Source: Heliopora coerulea
Lineage: Eukaryota > Cnidaria > Anthozoa > Scleralcyonacea > Helioporidae
Assembly (NCBI GenBank): GCA_030142905.1
Contig: JASJOG010000299.1
Span: 248,001 to 312,000 of the forward strand
Reading direction: 5' to 3'
Length of the DNA: 64,000 nt
Shown here: one piece after another, positions 1-12,179 of the stretch
Numbering within the stretch: the first letter of the stretch is position 1
Layout of the letters: every line of letters starts with the position of its first letter
Notes under the pieces: generated by a model
Databases searched by the model: none
The model's input: the letters and a program-made list of their open reading frames with translations, nothing else
Told to the model about the DNA's origin: nothing
Position numbers and translations under genes: made by a program

Positions 1-884
1 CAGGGCAAATACGCCCGTTATTCTGTTATATTGGTGAGACGCATTTCCAGAATCCAGGTCGCTATTAAAGGTACCAGATGTTTTGTTTTTTTTCATTATT
101 GTCATTTTTACTTTTATTTTTATTTTCATTTTGTTCTTACAACTTAATACTTGAGTAGAAACAAAACGTTGACTTCGCTACGTGATAGTGATATTATGCC
201 AGACTATTTTACTTGTACAACTATTTGTTGTGCAAGTGAAGATGCAAAAAAGGTGTACAACTATTAATTCATTTTTAGTATGAAGTAATTAAGAAATGCA
301 ATACTACATTCCTGGTTGTAAAAGAGTCAACTATATACTGCTGAAAGGTTGTCTTTCCTGCACATGTAATCGCGCAATTCTTAGTAATCTTAGTTTACTT
401 CCTGCAACGTGTTGAGATGTGTTATTTTAGCAGTAAATGACGACTCCTGCCCGCTAAACTTATGATGCAGTCTCTTCTTATGTTTTGCTTAAAATATCGA
501 AATTAACATTTTCCTGCCCAAGACGTGTCCCCTTGACGAGTAAAATCGTCTGGCGTTAACCAGAGTAAACAATGAAAGTCGGATATGGACCTAGAAAGGT
601 CAAAAACTTTGATACTTATAAGTATGGATGTATCGCAAGTAATGCTAAAACGTGAAATTTTTGATTTCTAACTTAACCCGCTATTGACCAATTTTTTTCG
701 GAGATGTTTTGAAGTCTATCCATTTATCTTTGCTGCAGGACGTCTTTATTTAAGGGAATAAAAGACATTAAAAGTCATCTGGCCCCATCTTACTACAGTA
801 AAAGACATCTGGGCCTTATCGCACCACCCCTGGTGGTGTGATGCGATAGGAGGGCAGAGCGGGCTGCAGTCGCCTCTTTGGGGA
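1..884. other. non-coding start of window
   Basis: AT-rich sequence without a convincing exon. Open stretches are short and have no protein-like composition. It probably lies upstream of, or in an intron before, the exon at 1374. Confidence 0.5.
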
Positions 885-1195
885 AACTTAACCCTTCTGT
901 CCGACCTGTCGGGGAAAAAATTAACAATTCGTCGGGGAATTTTTACTGATAAGAACACATTTACATATTGTTCAAACTATGTGTACTCATTGATTTAATC
1001 AAGACAGATAATACACCCTTCCCTTCGTGTTAAGTCTAGAAGTAAAGTGTCTGTGATTATTTTTTTTTTAAAAAAATAACATGTTTTCTACCTTCAAATT
1101 AGGAAATTATGAGGGGACGTGGTCCTGGGCCCCACCGGTTTAGCTCTACGTGTTGGGAACGTTAGCCCATGCGTCTGAAATACCTGGTACCAAAC
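885..1195 (+). repeat. dispersed repeat, copy A
   Basis: This stretch is similar, in the same orientation, to 48965-49285. Shared segments in order: 'cggggaattttt', a run ending in 'ttgatttaa', 'gttttctaccttca', 'ggaaattat', 'gtggtcctgg', and a GC-rich end ending in 'cctgg(t/c)acc'. No open frame is shared, so a non-autonomous element or gene-free repeat is likely. Family unknown. Confidence 0.6.
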
Positions 1196-1373
1196 CTGTC
1201 CCCTTTGAGGAGGTTAAGAGGGAGGGGAAAAAAACAGATATATATTTTTATTGCTTGATTAGTCTTCTTTTTTTGGAAAATTAGTTTGGCTACAAAACTC
1301 CATCCACGATTATGGAGTAAATATCCAGAGCACTATAAAACATATTTATATTAATTATCGTGTTTACATTCAG

Positions 1374-1713
1374 GTGATGTGACACTTAATGTTGCCAGGG
1401 AAGTAAGGTCTTTTCTTGTTGATGTTATGAATGAGATGCAAGCAACCTACCCAACCTACAGAGGCATGAAGTACTACTTGGGTTTGAAATGTGACCTTTG
1501 CTCTGAAGAGACAAACAGATGCCTTCGACATGAAGAGGAAGCTTGTTCTGAAGAGGACTGCGTTCATCTCTTGCGTGTAGAAGATCTGGAGAATGGAAAG
1601 ATTACCTGTGATTTAAACATCTGTGGCGAGAAGGAGTATTCTGACCTTCATAAATCAGAGTGGATCCAGCAAAGAGGTAAAAATGACATTACATTCATCA
1701 TGCAAGATTCAAA
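1374..1713 (+). CDS. internal exon, probable C-terminal COR-type (Roco) region
   Basis: An acceptor (ttacattcag) precedes 1374 and a strong donor (GTACGT) follows 1713. The reading frame is open across the 340-bp exon, entering after two carried bases and leaving with two bases over. The peptide has the order YPTYRGMKYYLGLKC, then paired Cys (CDLC), C-x2-H, a second Cys pair (CSEEDC) followed by H-LL, and a late C-x4-C. By recollection of family patterns this resembles the Cys-rich part of COR domains in cnidarian Roco / MFHAS1-like proteins, which are large GTPases often ending in a death domain. A death-domain exon lies on the same strand at 17713, but its phase does not join directly to this exon, so at least one exon is missing between them. 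The coding call is firm; the family call is moderate. Confidence 0.55.
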
Positions 1714-2677
1714 GTACGTGTGTGGGCGTTTGTTTTTTTTGTTTGTTTTTTTTTTGTTTGTTTGTTTTTTTTGTTTTGTTTTGTTTTTTTTTATGAGTGT
1801 AAGTTTTATTAAGTAAACTTTCAGTTTAATTGTGTGTAAAATTAATCAAAAGATCCCCCGTCTCCTGTCGCTGAAACAACGTTACGTAAAATCTCTGAAA
1901 AAAGAAGGCAACGGCACTCCTGCGTGCAGTAAACGTCGACATTTCATTCGTAAACAGGGAATGCTGTAAATCTAAGCCACTCACCGTGTCATTGTAAAGG
2001 AAGTTTTTTTACACAGGAAACTTCAAGTAAGAAATTGAATTTACAAGCCTCATATATATTAGTTAAAGTTCGGGAATGATGGATTGACGTAACAGTTGGT
2101 GCTAATTTAACTAAGCTTTCCAGTAATTATCGTACACCGAGGAAAGCAATTCCTCTTGTGGATCATCGAAGTATTTAAATAATTCGTTCTTGTTACTTTC
2201 ATTCAACGACAAAAGCAGTGAGTGAGCCATTCACCAACTGCTGTGGCAGTCCCTCTTGCGTGTTCCAATCAAACATGGAGTTGTACACACCTCCATTCGC
2301 TGGCAAAAGGTTGAACCTAATATCAACTTTTTGTTTCACTTCACTAATATGATTGTATAGAAAAACTTTTCTAAAATTTTATCCGGCTCTCAAGCAGCCC
2401 AAAAGGGGAACAATTTGACTAATTTCTCCAAAACAATTACACTGTGGATTTTTTAAGCGGTTATGGCCTTAGCTTTATTCGGTTGTTCAAAGCCTGGATA
2501 GCTTATCTGGTAAACAAGTCAAAACAATTAAAGGGGCACCCTACCCAAATACAAGTTGAGTTCATATGGAAGACCATACCTAGATTAGTTTGGTCCTGAA
2601 TATTTTTGCGTAGTTTTGCCTAGTTAAAGAGAAAATGGCCCGTAAAGATGTGAAAATTAGCGAATGTCGACCCCATG
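1714..2677. other. intron-like, with T-rich low-complexity tract
   Basis: Positions 1728-1793 are a poly-T tract broken by single G residues, (T)nG with TTTG units. The rest has no exon I can support. It ends at a TTAA that borders the Kolobok-like element. Confidence 0.5.
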
Positions 2678-2689
2678 TTAACTCTTTCT

Positions 2690-2741
2690 CGTGCAGACGC
2701 GGATTTCAGCGGCTATGCCCATTTTGATGTCACTGAGTGCT
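2690..2741 (+). repeat. left terminal inverted repeat of Kolobok-like element
   Basis: Begins 'cgtgcagacgcggatttcag' and pairs with 6109-6160. The only differences seen are c/t at 2710 and a t/c inside the 'tgatgtcac' segment. Confidence 0.85.
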
Positions 2742-2775
2742 TCTTTTAAAGTCGTGAGTAATAGTTGCGCTATTA

Positions 2776-3555
2776 TTGTCGGCTATCAAGATAAATATTC
2801 CTCATGATTCCTCATCTGATGACGATTCTTTGAGTTCCAGTTCTTCTGCTGCCTCAAATGAGGTAGTGGAAGAAGCCTTAGAACAAAATTTTCAGCTACA
2901 GGAAATCGAAAGATACCAGTTTCAACCAAGGTTTCAGTCGAGCAATGAAGAATTTGCAGACTCGTCTGAAGAAGAAGAACAAAATAATGCACCCTTGTTG
3001 GCTGGAAGATCAGGCGATTTAGACTGGTAAGATGTCCAACATATTGAATTTATAAGTGACGAAATATTGAAAGATTTTTAAGTGAGAAGTTTCGTTATGC
3101 TTGATTTCTGGCATCAAAATGTTTGTCCATTGTAGGTGCGAATGTGGTCATTGCCAAATAATGGATGGGGAGCAAGAGTGCCTTTGTTGTCACGAGATTC
3201 AGGAGATTTCCAACAAAAACGCTGAAGTATCTGAATGTGAGAATCCTGAAATGCCATATAACTGCATTACAGACAACCCAAGTTTTCATACTGTTTGTTT
3301 GAATCGTTGGATGTTACAGGCTGCTTGGTTCCAGTACAGGCAACAATATGGAAGTAATGCTTTCGAGGGACCCGAACACAAAGAAATAGACATGTGGCAT
3401 ACAGACAGTTGGCTCGCGGGTGTTGGCGAGTCCTTGGTAAGGAACTTTGTCTTGTTCTTCCTTCGTGCGCAGTCAGCTGCATTCGAGCTCACTTTCCACC
3501 ACCTGGCATTAAGGATGGCTTTGAGCTCATAGGGTTTCACTTTGCTGATGAGTAG
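2776..3555 (+). pseudogene. P2X7-like intracellular-domain protein inside the transposon
   Basis: Two exons fit by phase. The first (about 2776-3026) is a Ser/Asp/Glu-rich leader and ends at donor GTAAGA with two bases over. The second starts at 3136 after 'tccattgtag' and completes a Trp codon. It then reads C-x-C-G-x-C, M, E-C-x-C-C-H-E, a C-I-T-x-N-P-x-F-x2-V-C-L-N-x-W segment and Y-R-Q-Q-Y, the signature of the Cys-rich C-terminal 'ballast' domain of P2X7 and its many transposon-linked homologues. A one-base frame change near 3436 separates this from a conserved tail in the next frame (LPSCAV, FPPPG), stopping at 3553-3555. No in-frame ATG is visible at the 5' end; an ATG may have decayed to TTG. 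There are no membrane segments, so this is not a channel. Its role in the element is unknown. Confidence 0.75.
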
Positions 3556-3584
3556 TTGTATTCAGGTAAGTTTTACATTATTGT

Positions 3585-5396
3585 TTATTTTTGTTTTATT
3601 GACATTCTTGATTTGTGCTGTTGAATTACTACTTCTTTTGCTGGTCGTGGAGTTGGTGCTATGCATTTAGCGTGAGTTATCCTATGAAAGTCAAATATCA
3701 GCCCTTGGCCAATGGAGATAACTTTATCCATCATCGTTTCAATGTAACTATGAGATTTTGTTCCTCCGATTGGCTTGGCAACCCAGTTTTTACGGTTCTT
3801 TGGACATGAAATTTTAAATCGTTTCTCTTCTTTGTTAGGGCCACATTTTACTATTGCCTTATCTCTGTCAACATTATGGTTGTGGTCAAGTATTGCAAGT
3901 TGTGCTCGAGCTATGATTCTATTATAACTAAAATGTTCACGTTTTGGAACATATTTATGCATGAGGGAATGGTGTTGCTCTAACTCTCCAGTATGGTGAA
4001 ATTCTGTGACTTTTGCCAGATCTTTAATCACATCTTTTGTTCTCTACAAACTCTTCTAAATCTATTTGTGCAGGTGAACCAGGTTTAAACCACTTAATGC
4101 TCTTTGCTTCTGTTTTCATCATTGTATTATGCCCACATGCCTTGAAGAGCTGAATCCCTTCCCATTGATGTTAATTTACAATATGATGAAGAATGGAAAT
4201 CCACTTTTCTACAAGCATTGCAGCATCTCCATTACAAGTAGAAGGACTCCACTACAAATGGTTTGAAATAAATTGCACCCTTCCCATCAGCTTAACACAA
4301 TCCCTTTTCTTAGCCTTTTTACTCAGCTTCTTCGTTACCCATCTGCTTAAATGCCACTCATCATATTGATGTTTGATTTGTTAACACTCACTCTTCATCC
4401 TTGCCGTGATTGTGGTGTGCCTGTCAGTAATGAGGCATCGAATTGGAACGTTGGTGGACAAAAGAGAATTCAGTATCCGTTTGCAACTCTCATTCTCCAT
4501 TGCATTTGATGATGAAATCTCAGTAACTTCCACTGTGTTGAACTCCACAATTCCTGTTGAAGTCTCATCCATCATTGTGTAAGTTCCATACTTTGTAGAA
4601 TGGCCAGGGCTATCTGACCACCCATCTCCACAAAGATCTACGCTGGGAAGTTATTGCAACTGTTGAAAAAATTTTCCTTGCTCGGCTTTCCAAGTGTAAT
4701 GGACAACAGGAAATAGATGGCTGTTTTGTATGGAGTAATAGTGAGAAGCACTTAGAAATTGCGCATTAAGGTACTTGGGAAAGTCAGCCACATGTTGAAA
4801 TGTGTTGCCAGTAAAAAAAAATGGAAGATGGAATTAGTAAATTGCCTATAACTATTCTATTGATAGTTGGCTGTTAATGCCACTCATTAGAATGCCCATT
4901 TTAAAAGACGGTCTTTACTTTAATCATGCTTCATTGCGTAAGCGTTGTTTTTTTCCATGACAATGCTTCCACATTGTTGGCAAAACAAGAATAGTTTGTT
5001 CAATTGACTTTCAAAAACTATATTTTTTCATTAGGCTGGTTCAAATCATCACAATCAGATCCCAAATCATCTGAGCTATTTAGAGAAGAATATGTTGAAG
5101 CACCATCAGGGCAATAAACAGCATCTGCAGTATTTCCAGCAATTTCATTTCCTTCTTCATTTACCTCTAATTGCTCTTTGACTGGTTCTAACATTTGGTA
5201 ATGGGATTTACCGAGTTCCGGAATTTTTTATTGCTATTGTTTTTCTTTTTTCTGCATCACCTTGAAAAGGATTATTTTGAGGCCCTTGTGCATAATTGTG
5301 ACCTTCAAGATGTCTGACTAACATAATATCTTCCTGTTTAAGGTCAATACTTGTTTATGTAGACAGAAACATTTTTGGATCTGTCCGTGTCGCCAT
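3585..5396 (-). pseudogene. Kolobok-like DDE transposase, decayed
   Basis: Read on the minus strand from an ATG at 5396 (MATRTDPK), with an early stop, then an acidic N-terminal part (about 5190-5040). The catalytic region follows: GDGWSDSPGHSTKYGTY at about 4650-4590, MMDETSTGIVEF, EISSSNAMENE, and TDRHT. A later block has WVTKKLSKKAKKRDC and NHLWW, and the C-terminal part (4031-3585) has HTGELEQHHSLMHKY and LAILDHNHN. This order matches transposases I associate with Kolobok elements of fish and cnidarians. Stops and frame changes near 4380, 4190 and 5355 make it non-functional. It converges on the P2X7-like gene, whose stop lies 30 bp away. Confidence 0.7.
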
Positions 5397-6108
5397 GCTC
5401 CTAAGTGTTTTAATTGTAGGCGTAGTCACGGCTGGTTGTCCAAACACAGCATTGCCATTGATTTGTGAAGGCAGATTCCAGATGGATTACTTCACCTCCA
5501 TATTGCTCTTTCTGTTAACAACATCATCTATTACTATCCGGGACGGCTTTTCAATTTCATCGCAAGTATACTGGTACACATCATTTTTAGTTTCTCCTTC
5601 AACTACTCTAATAGAGACAAATAGAATTAGACTTATTACTGATTACAAATATCTTGCCTTGTTTGAAATAAACCAAAGTAATGTTTGCTTGACAATTGTT
5701 TATCTTTGCTCTTGCTTCAATTTGCCTTCGGCTTGACTGGCGACCAGTTTCCTCGTTTCTTGTCGCTGGAAATGAAAATAACGTTGGCACTGCTGTGAGT
5801 TTCAGCTTTTAGAGGCTTTATGACTGCAAAGTTCAGTTACTGGATTAAAGCAATCCTCCGTAAAATGCGCGCTACAAACGAACAAGTTACTTGGTCTATG
5901 CAGGTTGTCACGGCGGACATTTCGCAGCAAAACGCTGTTAAGTGGGCCAATGAGAAGCCTATGATAGGTTATTCCCTTACGTTTTGTTTTGCACTATCCA
6001 TTAGTACACATCGGAACCATACATTGAGGCATTTTACACAGTTATAGCAAATTTAATCGAATATTCACATGGAACAGTAAAGTTTTAATTTCGCGCTATT
6101 TGGTTAGT
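5397..6108. other. non-coding part of Kolobok-like element
   Basis: Sequence between the transposase start and the right inverted repeat. Small open stretches here do not resemble protein families. It should hold the transposase promoter. Confidence 0.4.
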
Positions 6109-6160
6109 AGCACTCAGTGACGTCAAAATGGGCATAGCCACTGAAATCCGCGTCTGCACG
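6109..6160 (-). repeat. right terminal inverted repeat of Kolobok-like element
   Basis: Reverse complement of 2690-2741 with two mismatches. It ends 'cgcgtctgcacg', immediately followed by 'caggcctggagctaaggggg', a hAT-like end. Confidence 0.85.
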
Positions 6161-6308
6161 CAGGCCTGGAGCTAAGGGGGCGGTGTGGGGGGGGGGGGGG
6201 TGCGACAACCCCCCAATTTCTTTTAACGACTTTTAGTCGGCAGAAATCATGTTTTAGTCGGCAGACCGTAAGGTAAACCTTTATCCAAAAGTTTTTCGTT
6301 TTTTTATG

Positions 6309-6621
6309 TCGCTAACTATATTTGGCAGTCTGCCGACTAAAACAATTTCTGCCGACTGAAAGTTGTGTTACTCGACAGATAGAACCCGTCAGCACAACAG
6401 TTTTTTACTTAAAACGATATCGCATTTCAATTACCGTCCTGTATACCGTCCTGTGTACTCGTCCCGTGAACCTGTGAACCAGGACAGTAATTGAAATGCG
6501 ATATCATCCTAATAAGTAAAGAACTGTTGTGCCGACGAGTTCTAAATATCTGTCGAGTAACACGACTTTCAGTCGGTAGAAATTATGTTTTAGTCGGCTG
6601 ACTGCCAAATATAGTTGGCGG
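6309..6621. repeat. long foldback inverted repeat
   Basis: Arms of roughly 130-140 bp (6309-6440 and 6480-6621) are reverse complements with a loop of about 40 bp containing 'accgtcctgt' repeats. Landmarks are 'aactatatttggcag' against 'ctgccaaatatagttgg' and 'cgatatcgcatttcaatta' against 'taattgaaatgcgatatc'. Further copies of 'ttttagtcggcaga' lie just outside at 6226-6262. It could be a nested MITE or the subterminal region of the hAT element. Confidence 0.85.
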
Positions 6622-7021
6622 CATTTACAGTAGACATTTGTGTAGCATTGCGAGATAGAGTTTCCTGGCCGGACTTTGTCCTATTGAGACGAGACATATA
6701 AAACGGAAGTGGTTATTTTCGGACCAGCTTCACATCCGTGAGAATTCTGAGTCTGTGTTTGGTCGTTTAATAGCGCGCACATATCTTCTACAACTTCGTC
6801 AATTTGGATACAAGATTAACATAAAGACTGGTTTTAAAGTATCGTTAACCAAAGATATACCAACCCGTGAACCCGGGGTTGTCATTCGGCAAAGCGTCAA
6901 ATTTGTGCTATACCGCATTGTTTAAACATGAAAAGCCGATGAGTAAAAATAGTATGCAAAGCGACAGACTGCAGGGCGGAATTTAACAGGAATTATCGAC
7001 TACAACATAACCGTAAGCAAC

Positions 7022-10002
7022 ATGGGGGAAGAAACGTGCCTTACGAGACTGCTGGCGCACCAAGAAATCCTTTTGAAGCAGCTAAGCGTAGAAATGTGTG
7101 CTTTGGTCAAGGTAAAACAGAACCTCGGAGCAATATCGATGAAGATGTTTTAACAAGTACAAACACACATCAGCGTCAACTAACGCCAAAGGCAACCCTG
7201 TCCAATCAGCCTATGCGTGAATCAGAGAAGGAAACGGAGGTTAGCTGCTTGGCAGATAAATTGCCTTCTCCAACGAGAGACGATCCAGAACTGTGTGATG
7301 AAGTAAGCGTTGACCTCGGGCTCAGCCGACAGGAGCAAGTCCACCACCAAGCCTCGGATAGTGGAACCACCTCAAACCTGGAGCAAGATGTTGGCGTGGA
7401 TGTATCACCAGTGGAAACGAAAGATACAGTTAGCCAGACACGCCTTGTGGATATTACGTCGCAGTTGCAGATGGCAGATATGGATACCTTTGTCAATGAG
7501 AATAGCAGTGGGTCTGCTGAGTCAAGTCATGCAGACGATGAATCGGATGCCTCATGGGTTACTTGTGCCGGGAAACTCCAGCATATGATGAGCTGTCTAG
7601 GTCGAACAGGCCACTTAATTTTAGAAGAGATGAAAAAGCCAAGTGTTCCTAACATTGAACAATTTGCTGTTTCGGTGGTTGAGCTTGCAGAAAGTATGGC
7701 AAACCATAGCAACGAGTTAAAGAAATGTGCAAAATGCTGTTTGGGAAAGATAAAAAAAGAGAAAAGCAGAGGATCAGTTTCTCGGCAAGAAACAACTTAT
7801 TTGCTGGAACACGATCCGGGAAAGCGAGGTGAAATTTCATCCGATAACCAACGGGAATTTCTAATCAGCATGAGGCCTTACCAACCCAAATTAGCGGCCC
7901 ACCCAAGCAACGATTCAAGTATCCCACCTGGTAAATAAATTAGGTTTTCGAGCCAATGGTACAAGGATTACCCTCACCTTGAATATAGCGTCCAGAAAGA
8001 TGCAGCCTTTTGTTTCGTGTGTTGCCTGTTCCCAGAAGGAGTTGGAAGACCCTCAGCAGACAAAGCATGGACAGTAAATGGAGTTAGGCAGTGGCATAAA
8101 ATGAAGAGTGTCGGAACCAAGAAGAAAGGGAAACTGTCACAGCATTCCACGAGCCAGGGACACATAGGGGCACTAAAGGATTTTGCCAGATTTATAAATC
8201 CTAATCAAAAAGTTGATGCACTTTTGGATTCATTTCGTCGCCAGGAATTAATTAAGGAAGCAGATGATGCCGCATTCAACACCAGAGTGGTCACCATCCT
8301 TTGTGATATTGTCCGCACTTTAGCCATGCAGGATATTGCGTTTCGTGGAGAAACAGATGAATCCAGCAACTTCTACCAAGTAGTCCAGTTGTTGAGTCGC
8401 CACTGCTGCCTACTGAGTTATTGGCTGAACGAGGAGAGAATGCATCCTTATAATGTCACATACTTGAGTAGATGTTCTCAAAATGAGTTTATGAAGCTCA
8501 TTGGTGATACAGTCCGCCATCGAGTTGTCAAAGAATTAGAAGAAGCACCAGCATTCTCGGTGATGGCCGACACGACTCCCGATACGAGCAATAAAGAACA
8601 GATGTCTATCGTTGTGAGGTACGGCGCAGATAACAAACCGTTGGAACGTTTGCTTTCTTTGACGGTGCTAGGAGATAAATCTGGCGATGGACATGCAACA
8701 GAGATATTGAGATGTCTCAACAAACATAGTGTCGATGTGGGGAAGCTCTTTTTCCAGTCCTATGACTTCACGGCGTGTATGTCTGGAGAGTACAACGGTT
8801 GTCACAAGAAGCTTAATGAGAAGATCAAAAAAGATTTCCCAGAGAAGGAAGTGCCTTACATTCCGTGCCAAGCTCATCGGTTGAATACATTTGTAAAGCG
8901 AAGTTGCAAAGCTAGTACCATCGTGTCATCAATGTTTGTTGTCCTACAATCATTGTACTCGTTTTTCTCAAGCAGCACCAAGCGGCCTGAAGCACTTACA
9001 AAAGCACAAGAGAGCGTCGAAGGAGCATTAAAGCTACGAAATCTTTCGCAAACTCGGTGGATAGCCAGATCGGAGTCCATCGACAGTGTTTGGATCTCCT
9101 TTCAGTCGATAGTCTCTGCTTCAGAAAATTATCGACAAAGAGCTGGATTCGGACTCAAACACCCGTGATCAGGCCAAGGCACCTCTGAAGAAAATGAAAA
9201 TGTACTACTTCATTTTCAGCCTGGGAATAATGAGATTTATTATGCGTCATTGAAAGGTGCTCGTCGTTCAGCTTCAGGAAGAAGGTTTGAACTTGCTTGA
9301 TGCCCTTACTTTGGTGTCCACGACAACAAAGGCTTTGGGAAGGATTCGCAATGAAGTTGACGTAGATAAGCAGGTGAAGGCTGCTGCAGCGATGGCAAGG
9401 CACGTTGGATGCGACCCGGAAGAAGAATTCAGTCATCATCACAGGAGAAGAGTGCCCCCAAGGAGGCTGGATGATACGTGTGAAAACGAGGCTGAGGTTG
9501 GTTTCGCCAGTTTTTACCGGAAGGAAACGTTCTCTGTTCTTGATGAGATTGTTACAGATTGTAGAGAGAACTGGAATCGGGTTTTTATGAACATAAAACC
9601 TTTTTCAGTCTTGCTGCCACCGTGGGGAGAAATCAGTGGAGAATTAGCAGAGAGTTTGTGCAAGTTGTTGGGCTGAAGCTTAACTAGTGAAAGCCTTGTC
9701 GGAGAGCTCATTGTCTTGAGAAGAGTCTATTTGACGGAAAGCCGTTGAAAACCAAGTCAGTCCGTGAAGTTGCCGCCTTCGTCAGTAAGAGAAAGCTCAT
9801 CTACCCCACTTGCAACATGGCGTTCACCTTTCTTCAAACGGCACCAGTCACTGTGGCTTCAAATGAAAGATCATTCAGCAAACTGAAAGTGGTCAAGAAC
9901 AAGCTAAGAAACACTATGCTTCAAGATCGCCTGGAATCTCTTATGTTGATTTTCATGCGAAAGAGATATTTCAGAGGGGTTAGATCTAAAGACCATTATT
10001 AA
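7022..10002 (+). pseudogene. hAT transposase (ZMYM1-like, TTF zinc finger and hAT C-terminal dimerisation region)
   Basis: An ATG at 7022 opens a short leader (MGEETCLTRLLAHQ) that leaves frame near 7110; the next frame continues from about 7110 to 7938 as a Ser/Glu-rich region. A TAA at 7936-7938 interrupts it in frame just before RFSSQWYKDYPHLEYS and FCFVCCLFP, the TTF-type zinc finger, and the DUF4371-like core reads on to 9168 (MADTTPDTSNKEQMS, then PCQAHRLNTFVKRS and LSQTRWIAR). A frame change at about 9140-9260 and another at about 9680-9745 follow. The C-terminal hAT dimerisation block is 9745-10002 (FLQTAPVTVASNERSFSKL and KNKLRNTMLQDRLESLML). All transposase regions are present and in order, but at least three lesions disable it. 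Confidence 0.85.
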
Positions 10003-10432
10003 AAACTGGGTTCATTTGAAGAAAAGACGTGTTCGATTTAACACGGACAAGTAGAATTATTAAAGCCTGTACAAGTAGAATCATTAACTTTTAGCACTTA
10101 TCAATTTAAATTAATTTCAAACTACCAAATTTAATACTCACAAATCTCAAGTTGATGTTAAATGTTTTGCTTATATGTAATCAACGAGAGATCACTAAAG
10201 ACATGAATTTTAATACTAAAATACCATCATGTTTTCATTTCGTATTGATAGTGCGTACTTATTAACGTAGGACTAATTGACCATTTCACCAGCTGACAAG
10301 CGTCATTTTAGTAGCCACTCGACGGAAAGACAAAAGGTTCGATTGATAGGATATAGTCGGTACAAGCTCGTGGGTCAGTCGGTTGAAGTGAGCTTACACC
10401 CCCACCTGTAGAATTTTTTGAGTACGGCCCTG

Positions 10433-12179
10433 GAATAAACGTAAACTAGATGACATCGTTTTCCAGCATCTAAAATAATTCTGACAGATATCCTTTGATG
10501 CCTTAGTACTCTTGTGAGACATTCGGCATTGCAGCTATCCCAAGTTATACTGCTTCCGTACATCAGTAGAGGTTTAACGAGAGAATCAAAAGTTTCGATG
10601 TGAGAGTCTCTGACACCATCGAGATTCTTTAAAACTAAATTTTGTCAATAAACGTAGCTAAAAGGCCTACCTGGTCTCCTTCAATTTTCGAAGCCTAATA
10701 CATAACCTTCAAAGTATTCCAAATTAAGTAGTTCACTTCACAGATAGGGAAAATTAGAGAAGAAAATGAAGTTAAAAGTGCACTAAAGGTGTATTAATCT
10801 TCTAGTAAACAAAACAGATTTCTAGATTGGCTTCACAAAGTCTTAACAACCAAGTCTGCAAGTGCACTGTTGTGATTGTTGTTATTTCTACAGTAAGAGA
10901 AATTTATGAGTTAAATTAATTGCTGTTGCATTCATTTTCAATTGGTGGGTTTAAGTTAATCGTGTGAGATTCAGTAGATATAGATGAGGCGGCCATGTTG
11001 AAGATCTAATACAGTACTAGTAAATAAAATGTTCTTGTTGAAGTACTGCAAGCATGGCCGCCAGATAGTGTTACTGTAACTCATCTGCGGATTTTACAGG
11101 AGGAAAAAATATTGGGCAGGAGGCTCATTGATTAACGATTAATTCGTAAACGAACTGGTTAGTGTGTAATAGCAGAAGGTATGATTTTTTCAGAACGTCA
11201 AGAATCTTCAAATTGGATACTCGGATTTTTGCAAAGAATTTGGAGCAGTATACGTGGCGAAAGAGCCGAAGAACGTAATTTAAAACAAGGTGAGATCATC
11301 AGTTCTTTTTCATCCTAGCGTATTAATGTGAGTATCAAAGCTTCTTCAACGTTACGATTTCCTTTGTCCTGAGGGATCAGAGGATAGCACCAGAACTATT
11401 CCTTTATATGTTGATCCAGGGTGGATATTTAATGATGATCCAGGGTGGATATTTAATGATGATCGATGAATGTTAATTCTTGGAGCATATTGTTGAAGGA
11501 AATTATTATACATAGAAATTTACGGTTTTGCAAATTGTGTTGCTTTTGGTGAGGATAAGAATATCACAACCTAGTATTTATGAAGTAAATTGAATATAAT
11601 TGCTATGTGTGTTCAATCCAGGATAATGGCAATGCTGAAGCGACTTTAAAGTCTAGTTGCTTACTTTACTGTGTATTACTTTTATGACATTCAGAGACAA
11701 TTTGCAGGTGTCCGTGAATCACAAAACCGTCATGTAGACGACAAATATCTTTGCAAACTTTGAATACATTGCTATTTAGAGCTTATTTTTGCCGAGCAGT
11801 AATAGACTCAAATGTCTTCGACGAAACGTTGTAATTGAGATTAACTTTCGTACAATAGATCTGAACGTGTGGTGTTAGTCGTCAGATACGTAATATAGCA
11901 CTGTGATTAATTAAAAGTAACCAACTGCATCATCCCAACTCAGTGTTTTATATGGCCGATCTACTGTGGTAAAGCTATTAAGACATAGTCATTATTGGCG
12001 TGCACGAGAGCATTTTGGTTCATATGGCTAAACTAAGGTGACAACTCACTGACTTGATTTCGAATGCTCAGGGGGTGTCGGCGATATGGAACGTGATTAT
12101 AAGATTTTGTTTCTTTCAGCGCTTGACATATTCAAATTTACATGTGGTGGGACCAGCCGGTTCTAGTACACTGAACTTT
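10433..12179. other. non-coding, intron-like, with a 27-bp tandem duplication
   Basis: No exon supported. At about 11412-11463 the unit 'tgatccagggtggatattta' plus 'atgatga' occurs twice in tandem. The rest is AT-rich unique-looking sequence. Confidence 0.5.

Larger units (their letters stand above)
2678..6160. mobile_element. Kolobok-like DNA transposon with 52-bp terminal inverted repeats
   Basis: Inverted repeats at 2690-2741 and 6109-6160 match with two mismatches by eye. On the left the element seems to begin right after TTAA (2678-2681), the target duplication expected for Kolobok elements, followed by 'ctctttctcgtgcagacg'. On the right the similarity stops at 6160, where a hAT-like end (cagg) begins, so the right TTAA is missing. 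Inside are two genes in convergent orientation: a P2X7-like gene on plus (2776-3555) and a transposase on minus (3585-5396). Family assignment rests on the transposase motif and TTAA; neither is proof. Confidence 0.65.
6161..10432 (+). mobile_element. hAT element (ZMYM/TTF type), decayed
   Basis: The left end 'caggcctggagctaaggggg' followed by G- and C-runs resembles the 5' ends of ZMYM-type hAT elements. The reverse complement of 10420-10432 reads 'cagggccgtact', a hAT-like right end. The 8-bp flanks (tctgcacg and gaataaac) do not match, so the boundaries are provisional. Inside are a 313-bp foldback (6309-6621) and a transposase pseudogene (7022-10002). Confidence 0.5.
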
